Shown here piece after piece: positions 27,065 through 35,161 of a DNA stretch of 64,000 bases; positions within the stretch are counted from its first letter, which is position 1, and the number at the start of each line of letters is the position of its first letter. This DNA comes from Halobaculum sp. MBLA0147 (lineage in GTDB: Archaea > Halobacteriota > Halobacteria > Halobacteriales > Haloferacaceae), in assembly GCF_041361345.1 (NCBI RefSeq), contig NZ_JBGKAD010000001.1:1488001-1552000 (forward strand). Direction: 5' to 3'. Under the pieces are notes generated by a model that saw nothing but the letters and a program-made list of their open reading frames with translations, was not told the DNA's origin and ran no database searches. The translations under genes and the position numbers were made by a program.

Positions 27065-27978
27065 ATGGAAATAAACGTGTCCTCGTCACCGGCGGTGCCG
27101 GTTTCATCGGATCGAACCTCGCGAACAGTCTCGCCGTCGACAACGACGTGACGGTCGTCGATGACGGGTACCTCGGCACACCAGAGAACCTCCGTGACGA
27201 CGTGACCTTCGTCGAGGCGAGCGTCACCGACGACGATCTCCCGACGGACGTCGACGTCCTCTTTCACCTCGCGGCGTTGTCCTCGCTGACGATGCACGAG
27301 GACGACCCGGCACGCGGCGCGCGGGTCAACGTCGAGGGGTTCGTCAACACGGTCGAGCAGGCCCGGCAAGACGGCTGTGAGACGGTCGTGTACGCCACCA
27401 CTTCCTCGATCTACGGCGACCGGACGGAGCCGTCCGCCGAGACGATGCCGGTGGCGGCCAACACGGGGTACGAGGCGTCGAAACTGGCTCGCGAGCGGTA
27501 CGCGGAGTACTTCCACAACTACCACGGGATGACCCTCGCCGGACTCCGGTACTTCTCCGTCTATCAGGGGTATGGCGGCAGCGAGGGCCACAAAGGCGAG
27601 TACGCCAACGTGACCGCACAGTTCGCCGAGGACATCGCGAACGGCGAGCAGCCGGAACTGTACGGCGACGAGCGTCAGACACGCGACTTCACGCACGTCG
27701 ACGACATCGTCTGGGCGACCGTCCTCGCGGCCGAGCACGAACTCCGGGGGATCTACAACGTCGGGACGGGTGAACAACACTCCTTCCGCGAGGTCGTCGA
27801 GTTGATCAACGAGACGCTCGGCACCGACGTGGCCCCGACGTTCGTCGAGAACCCGCTGGAGGTGTACGTCCACGACACGATGGCCGACTACTCCAAGCTG
27901 GAGTCCGCGACCGGCTGGGAGCCGGAGATCGACCTCGAGACCGGGATCGAGCGCGTCTGCGAGCAGTACACGGAGTAG
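27065..27978 (+). CDS. NAD-dependent sugar-nucleotide epimerase with an out-of-frame start
   Basis: From 27067 the frame encodes NKRVLVTGGAGFIGSNLANS, a perfect Rossmann start, then ALSSLTMHE, ATTSSIYGDRTEP (catalytic Ser) and GYEASKLARERYAEYF (Tyr-Lys). It continues with RYFSVYQGYGGSEGHKGEYA, GDERQTRDFTHVDD and NVGTGEQHSFREV. The only ATG, at 27065, is offset by one base, and no ATG, GTG or TTG occurs in frame upstream before a stop at 26953. GTG 27148 is in frame but would remove the nucleotide-binding loop. A one-base loss near the ATG, next to GGAAATAAA, would explain this. It lies just beyond the right side of the mobile region. Confidence 0.82.
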
Positions 27979-28072
27979 TGAAACCGGGAGAGTAGGGAAC
28001 TCGCTGTGTCGTGACCGACCCGTCCGCCGACTGGATCGGCTCCACACGGACGACGCCGGTCGGCGTCGCGTC

Positions 28073-28594
28073 TCACACCTCGTTCGCGACTGCGGCTTCG
28101 AGGATCGGCGCGTAGCCGGGTTCGACTGACGCGTCGGCACGGTCGAGACGGGCCGGGTTCCAGAACCGTGCCGCAGCAGCGTCCGATCCCGCCTCGACGG
28201 TCCCACTCGTCGCCGACCACGGGGCGGTGTAGATCACGACCAGTACCGTTCGCCCGTCTGGATGTGTCACGTGGTGAGTCGTCAACAGCGACAGCGCGTC
28301 TGTCGCGACGGTGAGTCCGGTCTCCTCGGCGAGTTCACGACACGCGGCGGCCGGTGCCGGCTCGTCGTACTCGAGGTACCCTGCCGGGACACTCCAACTC
28401 CCAACCGCTGGCGGCACCGTTCGCTGGACCAGTAGCACCGCGTCGTCGTCGACGACCAAAATCCCGGCACAGGGTCGTGGATTCCGGTAGCGTGGCGCAT
28501 CACACTTCGGACAGTACGGCCGTTCGCGACCCTCGATCACGCGACTCTCCAGTCCAGCACCACACTCGACACAGTGTCGCGGCGCAACGTCCAT
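28073..28594 (-). CDS. Nudix hydrolase with N-terminal zinc ribbon (NADH pyrophosphatase-like)
   Basis: The protein has 173 residues from ATG 28594; longer in-frame starts give only Arg-rich antisense sequence. A zinc ribbon, C-V-E-C (9-12) with C-P-K-C (about 28-31), is followed by the Nudix box GYLEYDEPAPAAACRELAEETGL. The Nudix box has Gx5Ex7REUxEExGU spacing fully intact. Such proteins hydrolyse nucleoside diphosphates linked to another moiety, often ADP-ribose or NADH. The substrate cannot be specified. It is divergent from the universal stress protein gene. Confidence 0.88.
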   Translation of the reverse strand: MDVAPRHCVECGAGLESRVIEGRERPYCPKCDAPRYRNPRPCAGILVVDDDAVLLVQRTVPPAVGSWSVPAGYLEYDEPAPAAACRELAEETGLTVATDALSLLTTHHVTHPDGRTVLVVIYTAPWSATSGTVEAGSDAAAARFWNPARLDRADASVEPGYAPILEAAVANEV

Positions 28595-28716
28595 CGGCTG
28601 TCGAGTGTGTCCCGACGTGGAAGTGCGTGTCGAGGCATACACCGTGTCGACGCACGAGGCGGTACCACGACACCCCGAGAGCAACGTACAGATACCACCC
28701 CCACGTACATTGTTCG

Positions 28717-29199
28717 ATGACACTCCTCGTCCCCTACGACGCCTTGGAGCTCGCCGACACCGCACTCGCCCGCGCCGCCGCCTTCGGCGACCTCCTCGAG
28801 GAGCGCGTCCTCGCCGTGACGGTCGTCCCCGAGCACAACGCCCGGTACGCTCGCGAGCGCGGCTGGCTCGCCGCGGACGAGCCGTTCGACCGCGAGACGA
28901 TCCACGAGCGACTCCGCGAGCAGATTCGGGAAATCGCGCCACACGCTGCGACGCGGTTCGAGCGCGTCGACCGTAACGCGCCCTCTGGGACCATCTCGAC
29001 GCGCCTCCGCCGTGTCGCCGCGAGCGAGGACACCTCGATGGTGTTCGTCGGGAGCGACTCGGCCGGCCGACTCACCCGCTCGATCGCCAGCGTCGGCTCC
29101 GGCGTCGCCGCGGACGCCGCCTACGATGTGGTGATCGTCCGCCGACCTGGGCCGTCGACGAGCGAGACGCTCCGCGACGTGGAACCCGAGGCCGAGTGA
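28717..29199 (+). CDS. Universal stress protein (UspA family)
   Basis: The protein has 160 residues from ATG 28717. It opens with TLLVPYDALELADTALARA (strand 1 with loop Asp), has a central LAVTVVPEHN strand, and ends with the nucleotide-binding VFVGSDSAGRLTRSIASVGSG. The latter is the G-x2-G-x9-G(S/T) region of ATP-binding Usp proteins, somewhat modified, followed by AAYDVVIVRRPG. It is a soluble dimer-forming stress protein of unspecified partner. Start choice rests on the family N-terminus; the longer frame contains the antisense of the Nudix gene. Confidence 0.85.
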   Translation: MTLLVPYDALELADTALARAAAFGDLLEERVLAVTVVPEHNARYARERGWLAADEPFDRETIHERLREQIREIAPHAATRFERVDRNAPSGTISTRLRRVAASEDTSMVFVGSDSAGRLTRSIASVGSGVAADAAYDVVIVRRPGPSTSETLRDVEPEAE

Positions 29200-29286
29200 C
29201 CGATTCGCGGACGAGAAGGAGACCCACCGGTCGGTCGGATCGGACGCACCGCACGAATCGATGAGAACCCGCGACGAGTCCTCGGT

Positions 29287-30039
29287 CTACCGCTCGATCA
29301 GTTCGACCTCGTGGCCGTCCTGGTCCTTCGTGAACGCGTAGCTGAACCCACAGGACTCGGGGTCGCGGTAGTCCTCGCTCTCGCGAGTCATCACGGTCGC
29401 CCAGTCGTCTTCGAGGTCGTCGACGCGGACGGCGAGGTGGCCCCACGCGTCACCCATCGTGTACTCGCGGCCGTCGTAGTTGTACGTCAACTCGACGGCC
29501 ATCGCCTCGTCGGCGGCGCCTTCCGGCTTCGCGAAGTAATTCGCGAAGGTGTCGGCCTCCCAGCGGCCGGTGTGTTCGTACTCGAAGGTGCGCGTCCAGT
29601 AGCCCAGCGCCTCCGTGGCGTCCTCGACGCGGATCATCGTGTGGTCGAGCGACCACCGCGCGCCGTGGTCGCGCTCGACGATCTCGATCTCGTGGCCGTC
29701 CGGGTCCTTCACGAACGCGTACCCGGGGTTCTCCTCGGGCGGGCGGTAGTCTTCGACACCCTCGTCCATCAGCTCGTAGTACGCCTCCTCGACGTCCTCG
29801 ACGCGGACGGCGATGTGGCCCCACGCGTCGCCCAGCTCGTAGGTGTGGTCCCCGTGGTTGTACGTCAACTCGAGGATGGCACCCTCCTCGTGCATCTCCT
29901 CGGGCCCCAGGAAGTAGTTCGTGAAGTCGCCGCCGTCCATCTCACCCTTCACCTCGTAGTCGAGGTGGGTGGTGTACCAGTCGATCGCCTCCTCGTCGTC
30001 TTCGACCCGCATCATCACGTGGTCGAGCGTGTACGCCAT
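29287..30039 (-). CDS. Two-domain VOC/glyoxalase-family protein
   Basis: The protein has 250 residues. Two VOC units are each complete: LDHVMMRVEDDEEAIDWYTTH to DPDGHEIEIVER, and LDHTMIRVEDATEALGYWTR to DQDGHEVELIER. In both, metal ligands are visible as His in LDH, Glu in LELTYN/VELTYN, His in WGHIAVRV/WGHLAVRV, and Glu in EIEI/EVEL. This matches tandem glyoxalase I. Lactoylglutathione lyase would need a thiol substrate; haloarchaea use gamma-glutamylcysteine, so the physiological substrate is inferred. It is an isolated gene. Confidence 0.85.
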   Translation of the reverse strand: MAYTLDHVMMRVEDDEEAIDWYTTHLDYEVKGEMDGGDFTNYFLGPEEMHEEGAILELTYNHGDHTYELGDAWGHIAVRVEDVEEAYYELMDEGVEDYRPPEENPGYAFVKDPDGHEIEIVERDHGARWSLDHTMIRVEDATEALGYWTRTFEYEHTGRWEADTFANYFAKPEGAADEAMAVELTYNYDGREYTMGDAWGHLAVRVDDLEDDWATVMTRESEDYRDPESCGFSYAFTKDQDGHEVELIER

Positions 30040-30202
30040 ACCCGAGTGGTGGGTCGGGCGTTCGATAAGGCTACCGACGGGCGACGCGACCGCCGGATTC
30101 GGGGTGTGAACGCAGGCCACGGACGGGGGGCGGCCCACGGAGGGGTCGCGACCCACCGAATCGCCTCGCGGCCCACCGCGGACGAACACACCGACAGCCA
30201 GG

Positions 30203-30649
30203 CTATCCGACCAGCCACCCGCCGACGGCCGCACCCAGCAGTGCCGCGAGCAGCGTCCCGCCGCCGAAGCGGAGTGCCGTGCGCCACTCACGGTCCGCGA
30301 GCAGCGACCGCGTCTCGACAGCCAGCGAGGAGAACGTCGTGAAGGCACCACAGAACCCAGTGCCGACGAGCGCCGCGGCCGACGACGGGAGCCCGCCGGT
30401 CGCGACCAGGCCGGCGACGACGCCGAGCAGCCAACTCCCGACGACGTTCACCGCCACGGTCGCGCGACGCCCGTCGAGGCGGCGACCGACGAGTGCGCGC
30501 GCCGTCGCCCCCGCCGCACCGCCGAGTGCGACCAGTGCCAGTGTCCCGAGCGATGGGGGTGTGGTCGCCGCCGCGAGCACCACCGCCGGCTCGGCGACGC
30601 CGTCGCCCACCGGTGCCGCCACGCCGTCGAGAACACCGACGAACGTCAC
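30203..30649 (-). CDS. crcB2: Fluoride channel CrcB/Fluc, subunit 2
   Basis: The protein has 148 residues from GTG 30649, whose codon overlaps the stop of crcB1 (GTGA). An N-terminal extension of about 35 residues precedes the first membrane segment, LALVALGGAAGATARALVG. The family signature is GFCGAFTTFSSLAVE, with the conserved Asn in VAVNVVGSWLLG. Four membrane segments are predicted. Fluc channels are dual-topology dimers, and haloarchaea commonly encode a heterodimer from tandem genes. The extended start is the only one that gives exact overlap. Confidence 0.9.
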   Translation of the reverse strand: MTFVGVLDGVAAPVGDGVAEPAVVLAAATTPPSLGTLALVALGGAAGATARALVGRRLDGRRATVAVNVVGSWLLGVVAGLVATGGLPSSAAALVGTGFCGAFTTFSSLAVETRSLLADREWRTALRFGGGTLLAALLGAAVGGWLVG

Positions 30650-30987
30650 GCTCGCCTCCCGAGTGTGACACCGACCATCGCGCCGGCGAGGCCGAGCGCG
30701 TACGTCGCGAGGACGTACCCGACGGCCGCAGGCGCCGACAGCGACAGCGTCTCGACGGTGAACGTGCTGTACGTGGTGAACGACGAGCAGAACCCGGTCG
30801 CGGCGAACGACTGGAGTCGATCGGGGAGTCGCCGCGCCGCGAGCACCCCGAGGAGGAGACTCCCGGCGACGTTCGCGACGAGTGTCCCACCCGGCGTCGC
30901 GACGACCAGCGCGACGGCGTACCGCGTCGCCGCACCGAGGGCACCGCCGAGTGCGACGAGACCGAGACCGACGAGTGAGTCGTCCAC
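30646..30987 (-). CDS. crcB1: Fluoride channel CrcB/Fluc, subunit 1
   Basis: The protein has 113 residues from GTG 30987. Membrane segment 1 is LVALGGALGAATRYAVAL, the conserved Asn is in LVANVAGSLLLG, and the signature is GFCSSFTTYSTFTVE. It pairs with crcB2 by the GTGA overlap and exports fluoride passively. It lies 21 bases downstream of a HerA-like ATPase gene, so the three minus-strand genes probably share a transcript. Confidence 0.92.
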   Translation of the reverse strand: MDDSLVGLGLVALGGALGAATRYAVALVVATPGGTLVANVAGSLLLGVLAARRLPDRLQSFAATGFCSSFTTYSTFTVETLSLSAPAAVGYVLATYALGLAGAMVGVTLGRRA

Positions 30988-31008
30988 GGACCGCGGTGCG
31001 GGACGAGC

Positions 31009-32292
31009 TCACTCGTGGGTTTCGGAACGCCGCGACGGCTTGGGACGCGGCGCAGACCGGAGACTGTCGCGCGGGAGCGAGTCGCGGTGGGTGTCGGATC
31101 CGTCGATCGAGTCGGACCCGTCGTCGGTGTCGGGACGATCCGCGACGCGGTCGCTCGCGCGGGGCGATCCACCGTCGTGTGGTGTTCGGCGCTCGCGGAC
31201 GCGGACGGTGTGGGCCACCTCCGTGGTGTCGTCGACGACGAGCGCGACGCCGCGGCGGTCCGGGAGCCGCTCGTGGAGACTTCCGTCGAGGTAGCTCGGC
31301 CGCGTCTCCGTCAGTGCGGTCACGTCCGCGCGACTCGTGAGTCGGTGGGCGACAAGTAAGTCCGACTGTGACACCGCCGTTCCCGGGAGTGCCGCGGGCC
31401 GCTGGGTCGCACAGACGACGGAGACGCCGGGCGAGCGTCCACGGGTGAACAGTCGGTCGAGTGCCGGCCCCGCGACGCCGTCGAACCGGACGTGCGCCTC
31501 GTCGATCAACAGCCACGGGAGGACGGCCGTCTCGTCGGCGAGGCAGTGTTCGTAACAGCCCCGCGCGACGACACGACACACCGCGTCCGTCGCCGGGTCC
31601 GGTAACGCGGCACAGTCGAGCACGGTCGGTGTGCCGTCGGTCAACAGTGCTCGGGGGCGGAGTCCCTCGGGGTCGAACACGTCCCACGCCGCCGCCCGCC
31701 GGAGGTGGTTCGTCGCGACCCGACGCGTCCCCGGGTCGACAGCCAGGTCGTCGACTGGCGAGTCTCCCACGGCCGAGTCGTCCACAGACGAGTCGTCCGC
31801 ACTCGCGAGTGTCTGGCGTGCGGCGGCGAGCGAGTCGGTCGTCGCGACGGCGTGCCAGACGAGCCCGCCGGCGGGCGTCGTCGGGTTGAGACCGACCAGC
31901 GAGGGCCACGCCCGTGCCGGGAGGTCGACCGCACGGACGCGCGGGCGTCGGACGACCGTGATCGCATCCCCGTCGGCGCCACTCGCGTCTCCATCGGCAC
32001 TACTCGCGTCCCCGTCGCCGACGCGCGGCGCGCTCGCCAGTCCGGCGAACTCCCCCATCGTGTCGAGGACGACGGGCGTCACACCCGGTGCGGCCGCGAG
32101 CCCTTCGGCGAGGACGCCGAGGGTGTGCGACTTCCCGCTGCCGCGTTTACCCACGACGACCGCCGCGTGTGGCCCGTCCGTGTCCAGCGCCACCGCGCCC
32201 GCCCCCGACCCGTCGCGTGCTCTGTGGCGGCCGAGTGCGAGTGTCGCCGCCGACGCCCCCGTTCCACCCTCGCGTCGTCCGAGTGTCGTCAC
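31009..32292 (-). CDS. HerA-like (DUF87) DNA-translocase-type ATPase
   Basis: The protein has 427 residues from GTG 32292; an in-frame ATG at 32319 lies inside an inverted repeat and adds nine residues. Walker A is VVGKRGSGKSHTLGVLAEG and Walker B is PWLLIDEAHVRFDG. A sensor-like segment SVVCATQRPAALPG and an arginine finger region (HRLTSRADVTALTE) follow. The middle contains acidic low-complexity inserts (DGDASSADGDASGADGD; SVDDSAVGDSPVDD). The tail is Ser/Asp-rich and poorly conserved. HerA pumps DNA in end resection or element defence, but the usual NurA partner is absent. Here it leads directly into crcB. Confidence 0.82.
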   Translation of the reverse strand: MTTLGRREGGTGASAATLALGRHRARDGSGAGAVALDTDGPHAAVVVGKRGSGKSHTLGVLAEGLAAAPGVTPVVLDTMGEFAGLASAPRVGDGDASSADGDASGADGDAITVVRRPRVRAVDLPARAWPSLVGLNPTTPAGGLVWHAVATTDSLAAARQTLASADDSSVDDSAVGDSPVDDLAVDPGTRRVATNHLRRAAAWDVFDPEGLRPRALLTDGTPTVLDCAALPDPATDAVCRVVARGCYEHCLADETAVLPWLLIDEAHVRFDGVAGPALDRLFTRGRSPGVSVVCATQRPAALPGTAVSQSDLLVAHRLTSRADVTALTETRPSYLDGSLHERLPDRRGVALVVDDTTEVAHTVRVRERRTPHDGGSPRASDRVADRPDTDDGSDSIDGSDTHRDSLPRDSLRSAPRPKPSRRSETHE

Positions 32293-32371
32293 GTGGTGTC
32301 TGGTTCCGGTACCACACAAGAACCCTCGTGTGAAGGTTGAAACCGGATACCGGGACCACCCACCACGTGAC
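32288..32371. repeat. Inverted repeat around a divergent start pair
   Basis: The left arm is 32288-32313 and the right arm is 32345-32371. The reverse complement of the left arm matches the right in 21 of 24 aligned positions from TACCGG to CACCACGTGAC. Both arms contain the GTG start codons of the divergent genes (32292 minus, 32367 plus), in the context accacGTGac. About 30 bases lie between the arms. The two genes thus have mirrored start regions. Confidence 0.7.
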
Positions 32372-32939
32372 CGAGAACGACGCGACGGGTTCGACAGCGG
32401 GGGAGTGTACGGCGACGGCGACCGGCAGCCGCGAGGGCGCGAGTGAGATGGGAGACGGCGGGTCGGGAGGGTTCGGCACGGAGAGAGGCGACGGGCCGCT
32501 CTCGCGGTTCCGGAGCGACGAGCGAGCCATCGAGGGGTTACCGGTCAGACTCGTCATCGCGCTCGTCGTCGGGGTGGCGAGTCTGAGCGTGATGTTGAGT
32601 ATGGTCAACGGGATCGGTGGCCTCCAGACGACGGAGTTGGACGCCCGCCCGACACCGGAGGTGACGACGCCGGGCGAGCAGTCGCTGACGGTGCGGGTGA
32701 TCGGCGCCGACGGGGACCCGGTCGCGGACGCGACGGTCGTCGTCTCTGGCGACACCGCGTCGCTGTCCGGGCCCGCGACAGCCGAGAGTGGGCCAGACGG
32801 CAACGCGACCGTCCAGGTCACTCCCACACTCGGCCCGAACCAGGCGGAGGGGACGCTAACGGTGGACATCAAGCCCCCGGCTGCGGGCGGGTTCGCGGAC
32901 AGACGACAGAACACGGAGGTGCTCGTGATCGCCGACTGA
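32367..32939 (+). CDS. Membrane-anchored Ig-like/beta-sandwich protein
   Basis: The protein has 190 residues from GTG 32367, in the right arm of the inverted repeat; ATG 32337 is also in frame. Residues 1-55 are Gly/Thr/Glu-rich. RAIEGLPVRLVIALVVGVASLSVML forms one membrane segment, in a pattern seen in haloarchaeal pilin-like and exported anchored proteins. The exterior part has TPGEQSLTVRVIGADGDPVADATVVVSGD, a carboxypeptidase-regulatory-like or Ig-like sandwich. It is divergent from the HerA-like gene. Function is unknown. Confidence 0.65.
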   Translation: MTENDATGSTAGECTATATGSREGASEMGDGGSGGFGTERGDGPLSRFRSDERAIEGLPVRLVIALVVGVASLSVMLSMVNGIGGLQTTELDARPTPEVTTPGEQSLTVRVIGADGDPVADATVVVSGDTASLSGPATAESGPDGNATVQVTPTLGPNQAEGTLTVDIKPPAAGGFADRRQNTEVLVIAD

Positions 32940-33017
32940 GTTCGGCCGGGCGAGCGGCCGAGCGACGGTGCGGGTCGTCGCCGGAGAGCGGCGCCTCCAC
33001 CGTACCGAGAGCGGTCG

Positions 33018-34076
33018 TCAGTCCCGGTAGAACGCCTCTGTCCCGTGGTTGTCCACCCAGCCGTAGGCGAACAGCCGGATCGCTGGGAACCGTTCGAGCG
33101 GCGCGCGACCGTCGTCGCCGACCGCGCGACCGGTGGCGCCGTCCCAGACACTCCCGTCCGCACTGAACCGAACCGGCGCACGCGTGGCGGCGCCAGTGCC
33201 GCCGGCAGTGGCGACACCCTCGCCGTGGGCGTCCCGCTCGACGCCGGACTCGCGGTCGACACCACCGTCGTCGACCGGCGTCCAGTCGAAACCGGGGTCG
33301 TGGAACGCGTGGAGGCCGTCCGGGGTGGCGAACACCACCACGTCGGTGCCGCCGACGGTCACCGTCACCACGCCGCCGGCCGCCTCGGCGACGGGCCGCG
33401 GGACGCCGACGGCGTCGCCGTCGTGTTCGAGTCCGCAGACGACCGTCTTGGGATCGAGCCAGTCGAGCGGGAACGATCGCGACTCCGCGTCCGGGCGACG
33501 ACCGCCGAGACCGAACCCGTCGCTCTCGAAGTAGTCCGCGAAACTCTCCTCGACGTAGTCGATGGCTGCCGGTTCGTCGTCGTCGCTCGCCGTCTCGCTG
33601 GCACCGCCGGGTGCCGCCAACACCGCGGCGTCCGGGTGCGTCTCGCGGAACCGCTCGTACGTGGTCACCGCCGCGGGGAGGACGGTCAGCTCCGTCCCCG
33701 CCAACTCGCCGGCGATGGCACGCGAGAGCGACTGCTTCCACTCGCTGCCGGTCTCGTGGTCGTACATCACCAGCGTGTCGTCGGCGAGTTTCCCCGAGAC
33801 ACCGAAGGTGAGCGTCCGGTCGTCGACCCGGCGGTCGAAGACGAGGACGCTCCCGCACAGCGGACACCACGTCACCGCGATCGGGACGCCCGCGAGTTCG
33901 TCGTCGACGATCTCGTGGTAGGTCAAGTACCGGATCGGGTAACCGCGTACCGCGCCGTCGATCTCAACGACCACCACGTCGTCGTCGGGGGCGTACGGGT
34001 ACGCGTCGACCGGCTCGAACGCGGGGTCGTACACCGGCGGGATCGCGTCCCGCGGCAACACGTCGACGACGTTCAC
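33018..34076 (-). CDS. DUF3179 domain protein
   Basis: The protein has 352 residues from GTG 34076, which overlaps the alaX-like stop codon (GTGA). The DUF3179 signature is intact: RYLTYHEIVDDELAGVPIAV, TWCPLCGSVLVFDRRV, GVSGKLADDTLVMYDHETGS and EWKQSLSRAIAG. The C-terminal third has AYGWVDNHGTEAFYRD. The CPLCG cysteine pair may bind a metal or haem-like cofactor, but the function of this family is not known. No signal peptide is seen. Coupling to the alanyl editing gene suggests only shared transcription. Confidence 0.85.
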   Translation of the reverse strand: MNVVDVLPRDAIPPVYDPAFEPVDAYPYAPDDDVVVVEIDGAVRGYPIRYLTYHEIVDDELAGVPIAVTWCPLCGSVLVFDRRVDDRTLTFGVSGKLADDTLVMYDHETGSEWKQSLSRAIAGELAGTELTVLPAAVTTYERFRETHPDAAVLAAPGGASETASDDDEPAAIDYVEESFADYFESDGFGLGGRRPDAESRSFPLDWLDPKTVVCGLEHDGDAVGVPRPVAEAAGGVVTVTVGGTDVVVFATPDGLHAFHDPGFDWTPVDDGGVDRESGVERDAHGEGVATAGGTGAATRAPVRFSADGSVWDGATGRAVGDDGRAPLERFPAIRLFAYGWVDNHGTEAFYRD

Positions 34077-34912
34077 GCGTCGCCCTCGCCGTCCGTCCCC
34101 TCGGGGTCCGTCGTCTCGCCGTCCGCTCGCTCGGCGTCAGCCGCCTCGTCGTCTGCTCCCTCCCCCGTCACGTCGACCGGTTCTGGCGGCGTCACGTCGG
34201 CGAGTTCGAACGTCACCCGCTCGGTGTCTGACCCCTGTGTCGTCCGTCCGGTGACAGTCACCTCCCCGAGCGCGGCGGTATCGGCGACGTGGGTGCCGGC
34301 ACAAGCGGTCCGGTCGAACGGATCGTCGGGGTCGCCGATCTCGACGATCCGCAGTTCCTCGATGGAGTCCGGCAGCAGGTCGATCCGCGTCCGCTGGGTG
34401 TCCAGCTCCCCCTCCGCGGTCTCCCGGTCCATCGTGTAGTCGCGGACACCGAGTCCGTCGTCGACCAGGGCGTTCAGCTCCGCCTCCACGTCCGCCAGTT
34501 CCGTCTCGGAGAACCGCTCGTACTCGCAGTCGAGTCGCGCGCGGTCGGCGTACAGTTGGTTGCCGACGGTCGGCGCGTCGAACTCGGTCAGGAGAACCGC
34601 GGAGAGGAGGTGCTGAGCCGTGTGGTACCGCGAGTGGGCGTACCGCCGCCCCCAGTCGAGGGTCCCGACGACCCGCGTCCCGGCGGCCGGCGGGTCCCCG
34701 TCGACGGTGTGGTAGATCGTGTCCTTCTTCGTCACGTCGGTGACGGGGAGTCGCTCGCCGTCGACCAGGAGCGTGCCGGTGTCGTTCGGCTGCCCCCCGC
34801 CGGTCGGGTAGAAGTGTGTGGCGTCCAACACGACGCGGTCGTCGAGTGCTCGCTCGACGGTCGCCCGGAAGCGGCCGACCCCACTGTCCGCGAGGTACAG
34901 TTGCTCTGTCAC
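34073..34912 (-). CDS. Alanyl-tRNA editing protein (AlaX family)
   Basis: The protein has 279 residues from GTG 34912, chosen because TEQLYLADSGVGRFRATV begins the AlaX fold; the longer frame adds an Arg-rich segment. The zinc ligands are present as HTAQH (His-x3-His) and, later, CAGTHVADT (Cys...His). FYPTGGGQPNDTG is the N-terminal glycine-rich motif. AlaX deacylates Ser/Gly-tRNA-Ala in trans. The last 40 residues are an acidic tail (ADDEAADAERADGETTD). It is translated upstream of the DUF3179 gene. Confidence 0.9.
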   Translation of the reverse strand: MTEQLYLADSGVGRFRATVERALDDRVVLDATHFYPTGGGQPNDTGTLLVDGERLPVTDVTKKDTIYHTVDGDPPAAGTRVVGTLDWGRRYAHSRYHTAQHLLSAVLLTEFDAPTVGNQLYADRARLDCEYERFSETELADVEAELNALVDDGLGVRDYTMDRETAEGELDTQRTRIDLLPDSIEELRIVEIGDPDDPFDRTACAGTHVADTAALGEVTVTGRTTQGSDTERVTFELADVTPPEPVDVTGEGADDEAADAERADGETTDPEGTDGEGDA

Positions 34913-35095
34913 GAGCGGAGAGAGTCGGGCCACCCACAAATCCGTTCTGTCGACGGGTGTCTGGGAGACACGACGGCCGAGTGACGCCCCACGCGACCCG
35001 TCGACGCGGACACGGTGAGCCGCCACGGGGCGTCTGGGCGGCGCTGCGGGGTCGTGCGAAGCCATTAAGGACGCAACCCGCATCAGAGTCGAGTA

Positions 35096-35161
35096 ATGAG
35101 AACCGACTACGTCTCTTCGATTCGTGTCGTCTGGAGGTGTCGCCCGTGGGCGTCGAGGTGA
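35096..35161 (+). other. Possible 21-codon leader ORF upstream of the HD gene
   Basis: ATG 35096 opens MRTDYVSSIRVVWRCRPWAS and then one Arg and TGA. It sits about 30 bases after a TATA-like box (cattaagg, 35063-35070), the spacing of leaderless haloarchaeal starts. It overlaps the HD gene in another frame. A leader peptide or an unused ATG are both possible. Confidence 0.35.
35133..35139 (+). promoter_or_regulatory. Strong Shine-Dalgarno deciding the HD gene start
   Basis: GGAGGTG lies six bases before GTG 35146. Most genes here are leaderless and lack such a site. It singles out GTG 35146 over GTG 35137, which overlaps the site itself. Confidence 0.6.

Noticed and set aside
27034-28206. 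390-residue minus-strand ORF
   Set aside because: It is antisense to the epimerase gene, which has clear motifs; the minus-strand translation is Arg/Val-rich and featureless.
30203-31009. Fluoride riboswitch before crcB
   Set aside because: The gap upstream of crcB1 is only 21 bases, too short for a crcB-type aptamer, and no matching structure is seen.
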